From Paraplanobispora siamensis (GTDB lineage Bacteria; Actinomycetota; Actinomycetes; Streptosporangiales; Streptosporangiaceae): a stretch of DNA of 64,000 bases. Under the pieces are notes generated by a model. It was not told the DNA's origin. It did no database searches and saw nothing but the letters and a program-made list of their open reading frames with translations. Made by a program: the position numbers and the translations under genes. The stretch covers positions 24,318 through 88,317 of the forward strand of contig NZ_BOOJ01000006.1 of the NCBI RefSeq assembly GCF_016863175.1. The letters are read 5' to 3'. This document shows positions 34,659-42,969 of the stretch, piece after piece. Within the stretch, counting starts at the first letter, position 1. Every line of letters starts with the position of its first letter.

Positions 34659-35654
34659 ATGACTCGACTGGACCGCATGTCCCCGCCCTCCTCCGCTGAA
34701 CGGCCGGTACGCAGACGACGCCGGCTTCGTCCGCTGGCGGCGGTGATCACGTTGCTGGTGGCCGCACTGGTGTGGGGCGCCTACGGCTGGCAACCCGCCG
34801 AGGGCGGCCGTGCCTTCCGCTCGCCGTACCTGGCCGAGGTCGGCTCCCGCTACGCCGACACCCCGATCGCCCGCTTCCACTACATCCGGGCCGGCTCCGG
34901 CACCCCGGTGGTCCTGCTCTCGCCCGGAGGCACCTCGGTGATCGGCTGGAAGGACCAGTTCGAGGTGCTGGCCCGCGATCACACCGTCTACGTGGTCGAC
35001 CTGCCGGGACAGGGCTACACCCGGCTGAAGGACGCCGGTTTCGCCTTCGACCTGGACGCCATGACCACCGCCGTCGGCGCGTTCCTGGACGCGGTCGGCG
35101 TACGGCGGGCCGCGCTGGCGGGCAACTCCTGGAGCGGCGGCTGGGCCCTGGCCTTCGCTCAGCGCCACCCCGAGCGCGTAACCAGGCTCGCCCTGCTGGA
35201 CGCCACCGGGCTGGACCTGCCCGGCACCTGGATGTGGGAGTCGCTGAAGATCCCCGTCATCGGTGAGCTGGCCGTCAAACTGTCCACCGGCAAGTCCACC
35301 GTCCGCAGCATGGCCGAGGGCATGATGGTCGACAAGCGGCGCCTCACCGACGGGCTGCTGGACGAGTGGTGGGCGCCGATGACCTTCCACGACAACATCC
35401 GCGCCACCTACCTGCTGGAACGCCGCCTGGACTGGGCGCAGACCGAACGGGCCCTGCCCGCGACCAGGACTCCGACCCTGGTGCTGTGGGGCAGGCAGGA
35501 CACCGTCCAGCCCGTCGAGCGCGCCCACCGCTTCGCCGAGCTTCTGCCCGACGCCCGGCTGCAGATCCTGGACGGCTGCGGTCACGCCCCGCAGCTGGAC
35601 TGCCCGGAACCGGTCAACCGCCATCTCCGGGCGTTCTTCACCGACTCCCGGTGA
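34659..35654 (+). CDS. Membrane-anchored alpha/beta hydrolase
   Basis: 331 aa. Basic N-terminus (RPVRRRRRLRPL) followed by one TM helix (about 24-44, AAVITLLVAALVWGAYG), so the hydrolase domain is likely outside, anchored by an uncleaved signal. Hydrolase features: HYIRAGSGTPVVLLSPGGTS oxyanion region, nucleophile Ser in LAGNSWSGGWAL, acidic residue in LWGRQDTVQP and His in DGCGHAPQLD. The ATG at 34659 follows GAGGACGACC. Substrate unknown; the sequence resembles ester or C-C hydrolases broadly. Faces the sigma/protease module tail to tail. Confidence 0.85.
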   Translation: MTRLDRMSPPSSAERPVRRRRRLRPLAAVITLLVAALVWGAYGWQPAEGGRAFRSPYLAEVGSRYADTPIARFHYIRAGSGTPVVLLSPGGTSVIGWKDQFEVLARDHTVYVVDLPGQGYTRLKDAGFAFDLDAMTTAVGAFLDAVGVRRAALAGNSWSGGWALAFAQRHPERVTRLALLDATGLDLPGTWMWESLKIPVIGELAVKLSTGKSTVRSMAEGMMVDKRRLTDGLLDEWWAPMTFHDNIRATYLLERRLDWAQTERALPATRTPTLVLWGRQDTVQPVERAHRFAELLPDARLQILDGCGHAPQLDCPEPVNRHLRAFFTDSR

Positions 35655-35690
35655 CCCCGCCGCGGCGCGCCGCCGGCCTCTCCCGCGGGT

Positions 35691-36146
35691 TCAGAGCGTG
35701 ATCCAGGTGGTCAGCACGTTCAGGCCGCCGGGGGTGCGGCAGTGCAGGCGGAAGGGCTCGGCGGGGATGGGCTGGATGGTGAAGAAGCCCACCTTGTCGG
35801 TGGTCCTCACGGCGTCCTGGCCCGATCTCTCCTGGACGCGGACCTCCGCCTCCTGCGGGGGGACCAGCTGCCCCAGCAGCTGCAGCTCGGTCACTTCGAG
35901 CTCGATGGTCAGCCCCGAGGAGACGAAGGTGAGAGTGCGCAGGCAGGCCGGCTCAGCCCGCGTCAGCGACTGCGGCTCCGGGTGGAGGTGGGAGTCGTAC
36001 ACGAGCTGGGCGAGCTCGATGTCGATGTCGTCCATCGTGAACGCCGCCCGGGCCGCCGCGACGAACTCGGGCGGTACGTCCTTCGCGGCGGCCAGCGCCA
36101 CCGCCAGCCGGGCCAGCAGTTCCTCGTCGCTCCAGACCTCAGCCAT
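35691..36146 (-). CDS. Small beta-rich protein encoded with ECF sigma factor
   Basis: 151 aa, no signal peptide or TM. N-terminal ~45 residues are helical (SDEELLARLAVALAAAKDVPPEFVAAARAAF, DIDIELAQLVYDS). The C-terminal ~85 residues read as beta strands in a carboxypeptidase-regulatory/transthyretin-like pattern (LGQLVPPQEAEVRVQE, TTDKVGFFTIQPIPAEPFRLHC). ATG 36146 is preferred over GTG 36155 because AGGAG lies at proper spacing only for the former; it overlaps the sigma stop by 8 bp. It could be a cytoplasmic anti-sigma factor or a substrate of the neighbouring proteases; neither is shown. Confidence 0.75.
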   Translation of the reverse strand: MAEVWSDEELLARLAVALAAAKDVPPEFVAAARAAFTMDDIDIELAQLVYDSHLHPEPQSLTRAEPACLRTLTFVSSGLTIELEVTELQLLGQLVPPQEAEVRVQERSGQDAVRTTDKVGFFTIQPIPAEPFRLHCRTPGGLNVLTTWITL

Positions 36147-36729
36147 ATTGCTCACTCCTGGAGGTCTCGGTGGTCATCAACGCGACCAGAGCGGGATCGG
36201 CTCGTAGTTTCTCCAGGCAGCGGGCGCGTGTCGGGCCGATGCTGCCGATCGACATCCCCAGCCGGGCGCCGATCTCCTCGTACGGCACGCCCTCCATGCG
36301 AAGGAGCAGGATCTGCTGGCACGTGGCGGAGAGCTCCGCGAACGCCGCGCGCAGGACCGCGTTCCGCTCGGCGGCCTCCAGCTCCTGCTCGATCAGCTTG
36401 GACTCGTCGTCCGGGGTCATCTCGAAGTCCAGGGGTTGCTCGGTGCCCTCTTGTCTGCGTCTTGCCCGGAATACGCGAGAGCATTCGTGCTTGGTGGTCG
36501 TGGCGAGCCAGCCGGGCAGGGCCGCCGGCTCGCGCAGGGCCTTCAGCTGCCCCACCGCGCGCAACCATACGTTCTGCGCAACGTCGTCGATGTCGGTACG
36601 GGCCAGCCCGTACCGGCGGCAGATCGACCACACGAGCGGCGCGTACCGATCGACCAGTTCGTTCCACGCGTCCTGGTCACCCTCGCGGGCACGGACGACC
36701 AGGGCGGTGACCGTAGGAGTGTCCGTCAT
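36139..36729 (-). CDS. ECF-type RNA polymerase sigma factor
   Basis: 196 aa. Region 2 DRYAPLVWSICRRYGLARTDIDDVAQNVWLRAVGQLKALREP (about 27-70) and region 4 ELSATCQQILLLRMEGVPYEEIGARLGMSIGSIGPTRARCLEKLRAD with a clear helix-turn-helix. ATG 36729 has an AGGAGG site. No adjacent transmembrane anti-sigma gene exists; instead the small protein above is co-translated. Encoded 81 bp downstream of a cytoplasmic subtilase and in the same direction, which suggests that proteolysis controls, or is controlled by, this sigma factor. Confidence 0.92.
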   Translation of the reverse strand: MTDTPTVTALVVRAREGDQDAWNELVDRYAPLVWSICRRYGLARTDIDDVAQNVWLRAVGQLKALREPAALPGWLATTTKHECSRVFRARRRQEGTEQPLDFEMTPDDESKLIEQELEAAERNAVLRAAFAELSATCQQILLLRMEGVPYEEIGARLGMSIGSIGPTRARCLEKLRADPALVALMTTETSRSEQYG

Positions 36730-36810
36730 TGACGCCTCCTCCCACCTGTCGTGGGGATGGCGCCGGGGGACCGGCGCCATCAGTCAATCTATGGAGCGCG
36801 GGGCCTCAGG

Positions 36811-38082
36811 TCACGCGGTGTACGGTTCCTCCGTCTGCCACGGAGGTCTGGGGAACCGGTCGTGCGCTTCCCGGACCGGGATGCATTCGCGCTCGGCGAG
36901 CGCGGCCACCTGCCCGCTGTAGTAGGCCGCCGCGAAGGAGGTCCCGCTCCACTTGGCGTAACCGGGATCGCCGAACGAAGTCTCGATGAGAGCCACGTTC
37001 AGCCCCCCGTTCTCATCCCGATGGGCGATCCTCACCCCCTTGGACAGGAACGTGCTCCTCAGGCCGACACCGGGGGCCTGTCTGTCCACCCACGGCAGAG
37101 CGGGGCTGAACGCGGCCCGTTTCCCGTCCTCGGCGAGGGCCCCGACGGCGACGACACCGGGAAGGGCGGCCGGCCAGACCGGCGTCTGAGCCGTCATCTT
37201 CGGGTACCGCAGCGGCTGGAAAAGGCTGCCGTGGTTGCCCGCGGCGGCGATGAGCAGGACGTCGGGGGAGAGCCGCTCGACCGCCCGCTGCAGGACGAGG
37301 GGAGGCTCGTCGTCGTCGGTGACGGAGGCGAAAGACATGTTGAGGATGTCCACCCCCGCGTCGCGGAACGCCACCATCTCCTGGGCGACGTCCCAGGCGG
37401 AGGCGGTACCGCTCTGGTCCAGCACCGATCGGACGATGATCTCGGCGTTCGGCGCCTGCTGGGCGACGACCCCGATGACGAATGTGGCGTGCGCCGTCGT
37501 GGAGGGCAGGCCTGTGATGTTTCGGGGGAAGAGCGCCTCCCCGGCGGTCAGGTACCTGCCGTCGAGGTTCTCGTGGGGGAACGTCATGGTGTCCAGGACG
37601 CCGATCCGTTTACTGCACGGATTCTGCTCCCCCCGCTGGGGCAGGCTGACCCTGCCCGCCAGCACCGGGTCTATCTCGTCTCCGCCGATGTGGGGCGAAC
37701 CCCAGACACCTCCGAGAAAGCGGTTCTTACCGAAGACGGGCTTGTGTTCCGCGTACTCGGGCCTCTCCTCGGCTCTCTTCCGCAGATGGAACAGGAGCAG
37801 GTCCAGATCCGTGTACCGGTCTTCGGGCCGGTAGACGCCTGCTCCGGCCGTGCGCATGGAGCTCTCGAGGTCCTCTCGCCCATAGGCGTCGATCGCCGCT
37901 GCGAGGCCGCTCAACCTGAGCAGTTCGAGGTCGAGCGCCTGGCTCTCGCGGCTCTGGCTCACCTCCACGCCGAGCGCCTCCAGTTCCCGGCGGACGAAGT
38001 CGCGGTCGTTCAGGTCCACCACGATCTCGTCGTCGTGGAAGGCCGAGATCGCGCTCTGCTGACCGCTGTCTTGTGACGACAT
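36811..38082 (-). CDS. Cytoplasmic S8-family (subtilisin-like) serine protease
   Basis: 423 aa with an intact triad: Asp164 in RIGVLDTM, His198 in TTAHATFVIGV, Ser382 in WSGTSFAAAYYSG, plus oxyanion Asn283 in AAAGNHG. There is no signal peptide, TM helix or inhibitor-I9 propeptide; the first ~155 residues are an unfamiliar acidic region (FHDDEIVVDLNDRDFVRRELEALGVEV) that may bind a partner. So it should act inside the cell. First gene of the operon leading to the sigma factor; 116 bp from the divergent TPR-CHAT gene, implying shared control. Confidence 0.92.
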   Translation of the reverse strand: MSSQDSGQQSAISAFHDDEIVVDLNDRDFVRRELEALGVEVSQSRESQALDLELLRLSGLAAAIDAYGREDLESSMRTAGAGVYRPEDRYTDLDLLLFHLRKRAEERPEYAEHKPVFGKNRFLGGVWGSPHIGGDEIDPVLAGRVSLPQRGEQNPCSKRIGVLDTMTFPHENLDGRYLTAGEALFPRNITGLPSTTAHATFVIGVVAQQAPNAEIIVRSVLDQSGTASAWDVAQEMVAFRDAGVDILNMSFASVTDDDEPPLVLQRAVERLSPDVLLIAAAGNHGSLFQPLRYPKMTAQTPVWPAALPGVVAVGALAEDGKRAAFSPALPWVDRQAPGVGLRSTFLSKGVRIAHRDENGGLNVALIETSFGDPGYAKWSGTSFAAAYYSGQVAALAERECIPVREAHDRFPRPPWQTEEPYTA

Positions 38083-38198
38083 GTAACCCTGCCTCTCTCC
38101 GGAACGTCTCCAGAACGGGGAGCTCGCATTCGTACGGAGGCGCTTTGTCGCTCGGCTGATACATCACAAGCGAAACTTTCTCCGGCACACTCCGGTGA

Positions 38199-40829
38199 GT
38201 GGACGCGACGGAGCTGCTGCGGCTGGCGGAGGCCGATCCCGCACGGCTGGCATCGGTCGTGACCGAGACCGTGAGCCGGGCGCGGGCCGAGGGCGATCTG
38301 GTGCTGGAGTCGATCGCCGAGCGCGCTCTGGGCGCCGCGATGCTGTACCTGGACGGTCCCGACAGCGCGATGCGGCACCTGCGTGCCGCGATGCGGCTCG
38401 CCGAGCGGGCGGGCTCGGCCGAACTCGCCGCGGAGGCGCGGATCCGGCTCGCCCTGGTGATGAACGTCCGCGGCCGGCCGCGCCGGGCGATGCGCGAGAT
38501 CGACGCGGCGATGGGCGATCTGCGCGGCGCGGGCCGGGCCCGGGGGGAGGCGCAGCGCGCGGCGATCATGGCTCAGCTCGGCCACCACGACGAGGCGTTC
38601 GCCGGGTTCCGGGCGGCGATGCCCGTCCTGCGCCGTGACGGGGACCGCGTGTGGCTGCAGCGGGTGCTGTCCAACCGGGGGGTGATCCACGGCTACCGGA
38701 ACGAGTTCGGCGCGGCGGAGGCGGACCTGCGCGAGGCGGAACGGTTGTGCCAGCTGCTGGACCTGACGCTGTCGCTGGGGTTCGTCCAGCAGAACCTGGG
38801 CTGGATCAACGCCATGCGCGGCGACGTGCCCGAGGCCCTGCACTACCTCAGCCTGGCCGAGCGCTGCTTCCGCAGGCTGGGGGCGCCGCTGGGCGAGCTG
38901 TTCACCGACCGCAGCCAGCTCCTGCTCTCCGTCGGGCTGGTGTCGGAGGCGAGGGAGGCGGCCGAGGAGGCCGTACGGCTCTTCGAGCGCGAGCACCGGC
39001 AGCTCGGGCTGCCCGAGGCGCGGCTGCTGCTGGCCCGCGCGGCCGTCATGCAGGGCGATGACGAGCGCGCCCGGCTGGAGGCGCAGAGCGCGGAGCGGGA
39101 GTTCGCCCGGCAGAACCGGGCGGGGTGGGCGACTCTGGCCCACTTCGTGGTGCTGCGGTCGAGCGTGAACCAGGGGCGGCGCTCACCGGCGACGCTGCGC
39201 GCCCTGGAGCGGTGCGCCGCGGCGCTGCTCGACGCCGGGTGGCCGGCCGCCGCGCTGGAGGCCCGCCTGCTGGTCGCGCAGGACGCCCTCGAACGGGGCT
39301 GGTCGGATCGCGCGTGCGCCCTGCTGGGGGAGGCGGCCCGGGCCCGCCGTCGCGGGCCGGCCCTGACCCGGGCGAGGGCCTGGCACGCCACGGCGCTGCT
39401 GCGGCTCACCCAGGGCAACCGCCGCGGGGCCAGGAGCGCGATCCGTACGGCCCTGCGCGTCCTGGACGAGCACCGGGCCACGTTCGGCGCGACCGACCTG
39501 CGCGCGCACTTCTCCGAGTACCGGGTGGACCTGGCGGAGCTGGGACTGCGCATGGCCTTCGAGGAGGGCTCGGCGGCGCGCGTGCTGAGCTGGGCCGAGC
39601 AGGGCCGGGCGAGTCACCTGCTGATCCCGCCGGCGCGTCCGCCGGACGATCCCCGGCTGGCCGACGCCCTGGCCGAGCTCCGGGCCACGGTCCGGCGGAT
39701 CCAGGTGCGCCGGGCCGCGGGGCAGGGTCCCGGACGGCTCCTGCACCGTCAGATCACCCTTGAGGAGGACATCCGGGACTACTGCCGCCAGAGCCCGGCG
39801 TCCTCCCGGGAGCCGACCGAGCCGGTGCCGGCCGACCAGCTGGCCCAGGCGCTCGGGGACGCCGTCCTGGTCGAGTTCGTCAGCCTCGACGGGATGCTGC
39901 ACGCCATCACCGTCGTCGACGGCCGCGTCCGGCTGAGGAGCCTGGGGGCGCTGTCGCCGATCACCGACCTCGTCGAGCGGGTGCCCTTCGCCCTGCACCG
40001 GCTGGCCCGCCGCCACGCCAGCCCGGACAGCCGGGCGGCCGCGGTGGCGATGCTCCGGCACGCCGCGGCCGAGCTGGACGCGATCCTGTTCGGCCCGATC
40101 GCCGCCGACCTGGCCGACCGGCCGCTGGTGCTCGTCCCCACCGGCCCGCTCCAGTCCCTGGCCTGGTCCATCCTGCCCTCCTGCGCGGGGCGGCCGCTCA
40201 GCCTGTCGCCGTCGGCGACCCTGTGGCACCTGGCCGGCCGCAGGCGCTCGCTCGAAGGGCCGGTCGTCGCCGCCGCGGGTCCGGCCCTGTCGGGCGCCCG
40301 GACCGAGGCCGAGGCGGTGGCCGGAATCCACTCCGCGTCGGCCCTGGTGGAGTCGGCCGCGACCGTCGAGGCGGTCATCGAGGCGGTCGACGGCGCGCGC
40401 CTGGCCCACCTGGCGGCGCACGGGCACCTCCACCCCACCAACCCGCTGTTCTCCTCGCTCCGGTTCGCCGACGGCCCGCTGACCGTCTACGACCTGGAGC
40501 AGCTGCGGAACTCGCCGCAGATCGTCATCCTGGCGGCGTGTGACAGCGGGCGGTCGGTGATCCGGGCGGGGGACGAGCTCCTGGGGCTCAGCGCGAGCCT
40601 GCTGGCCCGCGGCGCCCGCAACATCATCGCCTCGGTCGTCCCCATCCCGGACACCGAGACGGTCACCCTCATGATCACCCTGCACGAGTTCCTGGCCGCC
40701 GGGCACTCCGCCGCCGGGGCGCTGGCCCGGGCCCAGCGGCAGGTGGCGGCCGAGGACACCCAGGCGATGGCCGCGGCGGCCGCCGGGTTCGTGTCCATGG
40801 GGGCCGACTGCACGCTGTCCGCCGTCTGA
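38199..40829 (+). CDS. TPR-CHAT caspase-like protease
   Basis: 876 aa. Residues 1 to about 470 are Ala/Leu/Arg-rich helical repeats of TPR type (GHHDEAFAGFRAAM, FGAAEADLREAERLCQLL, GDVPEALHYLSLAERCF). The C-terminal ~330 residues are a CHAT peptidase domain, the C14-like fold: catalytic His741 in LAHLAAHGHLH and Cys781 in VILAACDSG, with LSASLLARGARNIIASVVPIPD after. GTG 38199 has no clear ribosome site. Divergent from the S8-sigma-small protein operon. CHAT proteins are specific cytoplasmic proteases often switched by partner domains; the target here may be one of the divergent products (inference). Confidence 0.92.
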   Translation: MDATELLRLAEADPARLASVVTETVSRARAEGDLVLESIAERALGAAMLYLDGPDSAMRHLRAAMRLAERAGSAELAAEARIRLALVMNVRGRPRRAMREIDAAMGDLRGAGRARGEAQRAAIMAQLGHHDEAFAGFRAAMPVLRRDGDRVWLQRVLSNRGVIHGYRNEFGAAEADLREAERLCQLLDLTLSLGFVQQNLGWINAMRGDVPEALHYLSLAERCFRRLGAPLGELFTDRSQLLLSVGLVSEAREAAEEAVRLFEREHRQLGLPEARLLLARAAVMQGDDERARLEAQSAEREFARQNRAGWATLAHFVVLRSSVNQGRRSPATLRALERCAAALLDAGWPAAALEARLLVAQDALERGWSDRACALLGEAARARRRGPALTRARAWHATALLRLTQGNRRGARSAIRTALRVLDEHRATFGATDLRAHFSEYRVDLAELGLRMAFEEGSAARVLSWAEQGRASHLLIPPARPPDDPRLADALAELRATVRRIQVRRAAGQGPGRLLHRQITLEEDIRDYCRQSPASSREPTEPVPADQLAQALGDAVLVEFVSLDGMLHAITVVDGRVRLRSLGALSPITDLVERVPFALHRLARRHASPDSRAAAVAMLRHAAAELDAILFGPIAADLADRPLVLVPTGPLQSLAWSILPSCAGRPLSLSPSATLWHLAGRRRSLEGPVVAAAGPALSGARTEAEAVAGIHSASALVESAATVEAVIEAVDGARLAHLAAHGHLHPTNPLFSSLRFADGPLTVYDLEQLRNSPQIVILAACDSGRSVIRAGDELLGLSASLLARGARNIIASVVPIPDTETVTLMITLHEFLAAGHSAAGALARAQRQVAAEDTQAMAAAAAGFVSMGADCTLSAV

Positions 40830-40896
40830 TCGGGCCCGCCGTACGCGTCCGAAAACCGCGAGCCTCCCGGGGATACCGGCTGATTTACTGGCCGAT

Positions 40897-41733
40897 ATGA
40901 CGACTCTTCATGACAAAGCTGCGCTCTTCAATTCCCTTCACCGGACCGGGAACGCGCTCGTCCTCGCCAACGCCTGGGACGTCGTGAGCGCCCGGTTGAT
41001 CGAGGAGGCGGGCGCGGCGGCGATCGCCACCACCAGCGCCGGCGTCGCCTGGGCGCTGGGTGCCCCCGACGGCGACAAACTCGACCGGGACCGGGCGATC
41101 GATCTCATCGCGCGCGTCGCCTCGGCGGTGGAGGTCCCCGTCACCGCCGACATCGAGAGCGGCTTCGCCGACAAGCCCGAGGGGGTCGGCGAGACCGTCA
41201 GGGGTGTGCTGGAGGCCGGCGCCGTGGGGGTGAACATCGAGGACTCGACCGACGACGCCTCCGCGCCGCTGCGGCCGGTCGAGGAGCAGGCCGCCCGGCT
41301 CGCCGCGGCCCGCGAGGCCGCCGACGCCATGAACGTGCCGCTCTTCATCAACGCCCGGGTGGACGTCTTCATCCGCGCGGTCGGCGACCCCGCCGACCGG
41401 CTCCGCACGGCCCTCGACCGCGCCGCCGCCTACCTCGCGGCCGGGGCCAGCGGTGTCTTCGTCCCCGCCGTCACCGACCCGCAGACGGTGTCGGCGCTGG
41501 TCCAGGGGGTGGACGGGCCGCTGAACATCCTGGCCGGACCCGGCGCCCCGAGCATCGGGGAGCTGTCGGCCCTCGGCGTCGCCCGGGTCAGCATCGGCTC
41601 CTCCATCGCGGTGGCCTCCTACGCGTTCGCCCGGCGGGCCGCCCAGGAGGTGCTGGGCGCGGGCACCTACGAGTCCCTTGCCTCGGACATCGGCTACCGC
41701 GACATCAACGCGCTCCTGAGCGACCGGAACTGA
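40897..41733 (+). CDS. Isocitrate lyase/PEP mutase family protein
   Basis: 278-aa TIM-barrel enzyme. Features of the oxaloacetate hydrolase/2-methylisocitrate-lyase-like branch: LANAWDVVSARLIEEAGAAAIATTSAG, metal site DIESGFAD, GVNIEDSTDD, and INARVDVF. The KKCGH-type catalytic loop of true isocitrate lyase is absent, so a C-C or C-P bond activity on a small 2-oxo acid is the likely reaction, substrate not determinable. The ATG is preceded by TTTACT at seven bases and lacks a ribosome site. Stand-alone. Confidence 0.88.
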   Translation: MTTLHDKAALFNSLHRTGNALVLANAWDVVSARLIEEAGAAAIATTSAGVAWALGAPDGDKLDRDRAIDLIARVASAVEVPVTADIESGFADKPEGVGETVRGVLEAGAVGVNIEDSTDDASAPLRPVEEQAARLAAAREAADAMNVPLFINARVDVFIRAVGDPADRLRTALDRAAAYLAAGASGVFVPAVTDPQTVSALVQGVDGPLNILAGPGAPSIGELSALGVARVSIGSSIAVASYAFARRAAQEVLGAGTYESLASDIGYRDINALLSDRN

Positions 41734-41826
41734 GATCGTCCCGGGGCGCCGCCGTCAGCCGACGGTGCGGAGTTCGTCAGCGCGCTCCCCGAAGCTCGGG
41801 TCGACGGCTTCGAGAGGGAGGACGAG

Positions 41827-42960
41827 ATGGAGAACATCGTCGCTGGCGGCCCGGACGCGTTCATGGCGGTGCGGTACCTGACGGTACGCGGCAGTCAGCG
41901 GGAGATCGGCCGGGCGCTGGCCGAGGAGGCGCGGGCGGTCTCCCGCTGGAGACCGGCGCCCGCGGACCCGGTGGCGCACGCCGGGCGGATGGCCTGGTTC
42001 GACAAGCACTGGCCGCAGCACCACGAGCGCATCCTCGGGATCGCCGAGGTGTTCGGGGTGGACCCGCTGACCTCCCACGTCGAGGGCCTGCCCGGGCTGC
42101 CCGGCGGGTCGGGGTGCTCGGTCGTCTGGTCCCCCGCCGCGGCGGGTCCCGACGGCCGCACCCGGATCGGCCGCAACTACGACTTCTTCACCATGGGCAT
42201 GACCCGCCTCATCCGGTCGATGACCGGGGAGGATCCGGGGCCCTCGGACGAGCCGCCCATGGCCTCGCGGCCCTACGTGATCGCGACGATCCCGGACGAG
42301 GGGCTGTCCTCCACCGTGATCACCATGAACGAGCTGGACGGATGCATGGAGGGCATCAACGCGGCCGGTCTCACCGTGGCCCTGCTGATCGCCGACGCCG
42401 AGGCCACCGCCGGCGGACCGGTCATGGCGCCGCCCGGTGTCGGGGTGAACGAGGTGCAGCTTCCCCGCTTCGTCCTCGACACCTGCGCGGACGCCGAGGA
42501 GGCCGAACGGGCCCTGCTCGCCGCGGAACAGTACGTCAGCGGCGTGGCCTGCCACTATCTGATCGCCGACGCCTCGGGGCGGGCGTTCGTCTGGGAGCGG
42601 GGCGAGGACGGCTCGCGGCACGTCGTCGAGCCGGGAAAAGGGGCGATGTGCGTGACCAACTACCCGCTGCACCGCCACCCCGACGTCTCCGCCCTGCCGG
42701 AGGACAACGAGCACTCCTTCCGGACGTACGAGCGGGCGCGGGCGCTGGACCGCCTGACCCGGGACGGGGTCTCGGGGACGGGGCTCCGCGACGTCCTGGA
42801 CACGGTCGCCTTCACCGGGGAGGGTGAGCCGTGGCGGACGCTCTGGCGGAGCGTCTTCGAACCGGAGGAGCGGACGATGTCGGTCCGGTTCTATCTCGGG
42901 GAGGATCCGCTGGACGGGATCCGCTACAGCGACGAGATCGTCTTCAGCGCGGGCCGCTGA
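41827..42960 (+). CDS. C45-family autoproteolytic acyltransferase/hydrolase
   Basis: 377 aa, related to isopenicillin N acyltransferase (Ntn-hydrolase fold). Cys97 in LPGGSGCSVVW is the expected autocleavage site and nucleophile; GRNYDFFTMGM and INAAGLTVALL follow as in the family. Cleavage before Cys97 would give a ~96-residue alpha and ~281-residue beta chain. The ATG has GGGAGGACGAG upstream. No beta-lactam or peptide synthetase genes are nearby, so a general amide hydrolase/transferase role is more likely than antibiotic synthesis. Converges with the aquaporin gene, 9 bp apart. Confidence 0.87.
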   Translation: MENIVAGGPDAFMAVRYLTVRGSQREIGRALAEEARAVSRWRPAPADPVAHAGRMAWFDKHWPQHHERILGIAEVFGVDPLTSHVEGLPGLPGGSGCSVVWSPAAAGPDGRTRIGRNYDFFTMGMTRLIRSMTGEDPGPSDEPPMASRPYVIATIPDEGLSSTVITMNELDGCMEGINAAGLTVALLIADAEATAGGPVMAPPGVGVNEVQLPRFVLDTCADAEEAERALLAAEQYVSGVACHYLIADASGRAFVWERGEDGSRHVVEPGKGAMCVTNYPLHRHPDVSALPEDNEHSFRTYERARALDRLTRDGVSGTGLRDVLDTVAFTGEGEPWRTLWRSVFEPEERTMSVRFYLGEDPLDGIRYSDEIVFSAGR

Positions 42961-42969
42961 CCGGCCCGG

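Noticed and set aside
41827..42960. Isopenicillin N acyltransferase for beta-lactam synthesis
   Set aside because: The C45 fold is shared by many amide hydrolases and no ACV synthetase, IPNS or resistance gene is nearby.
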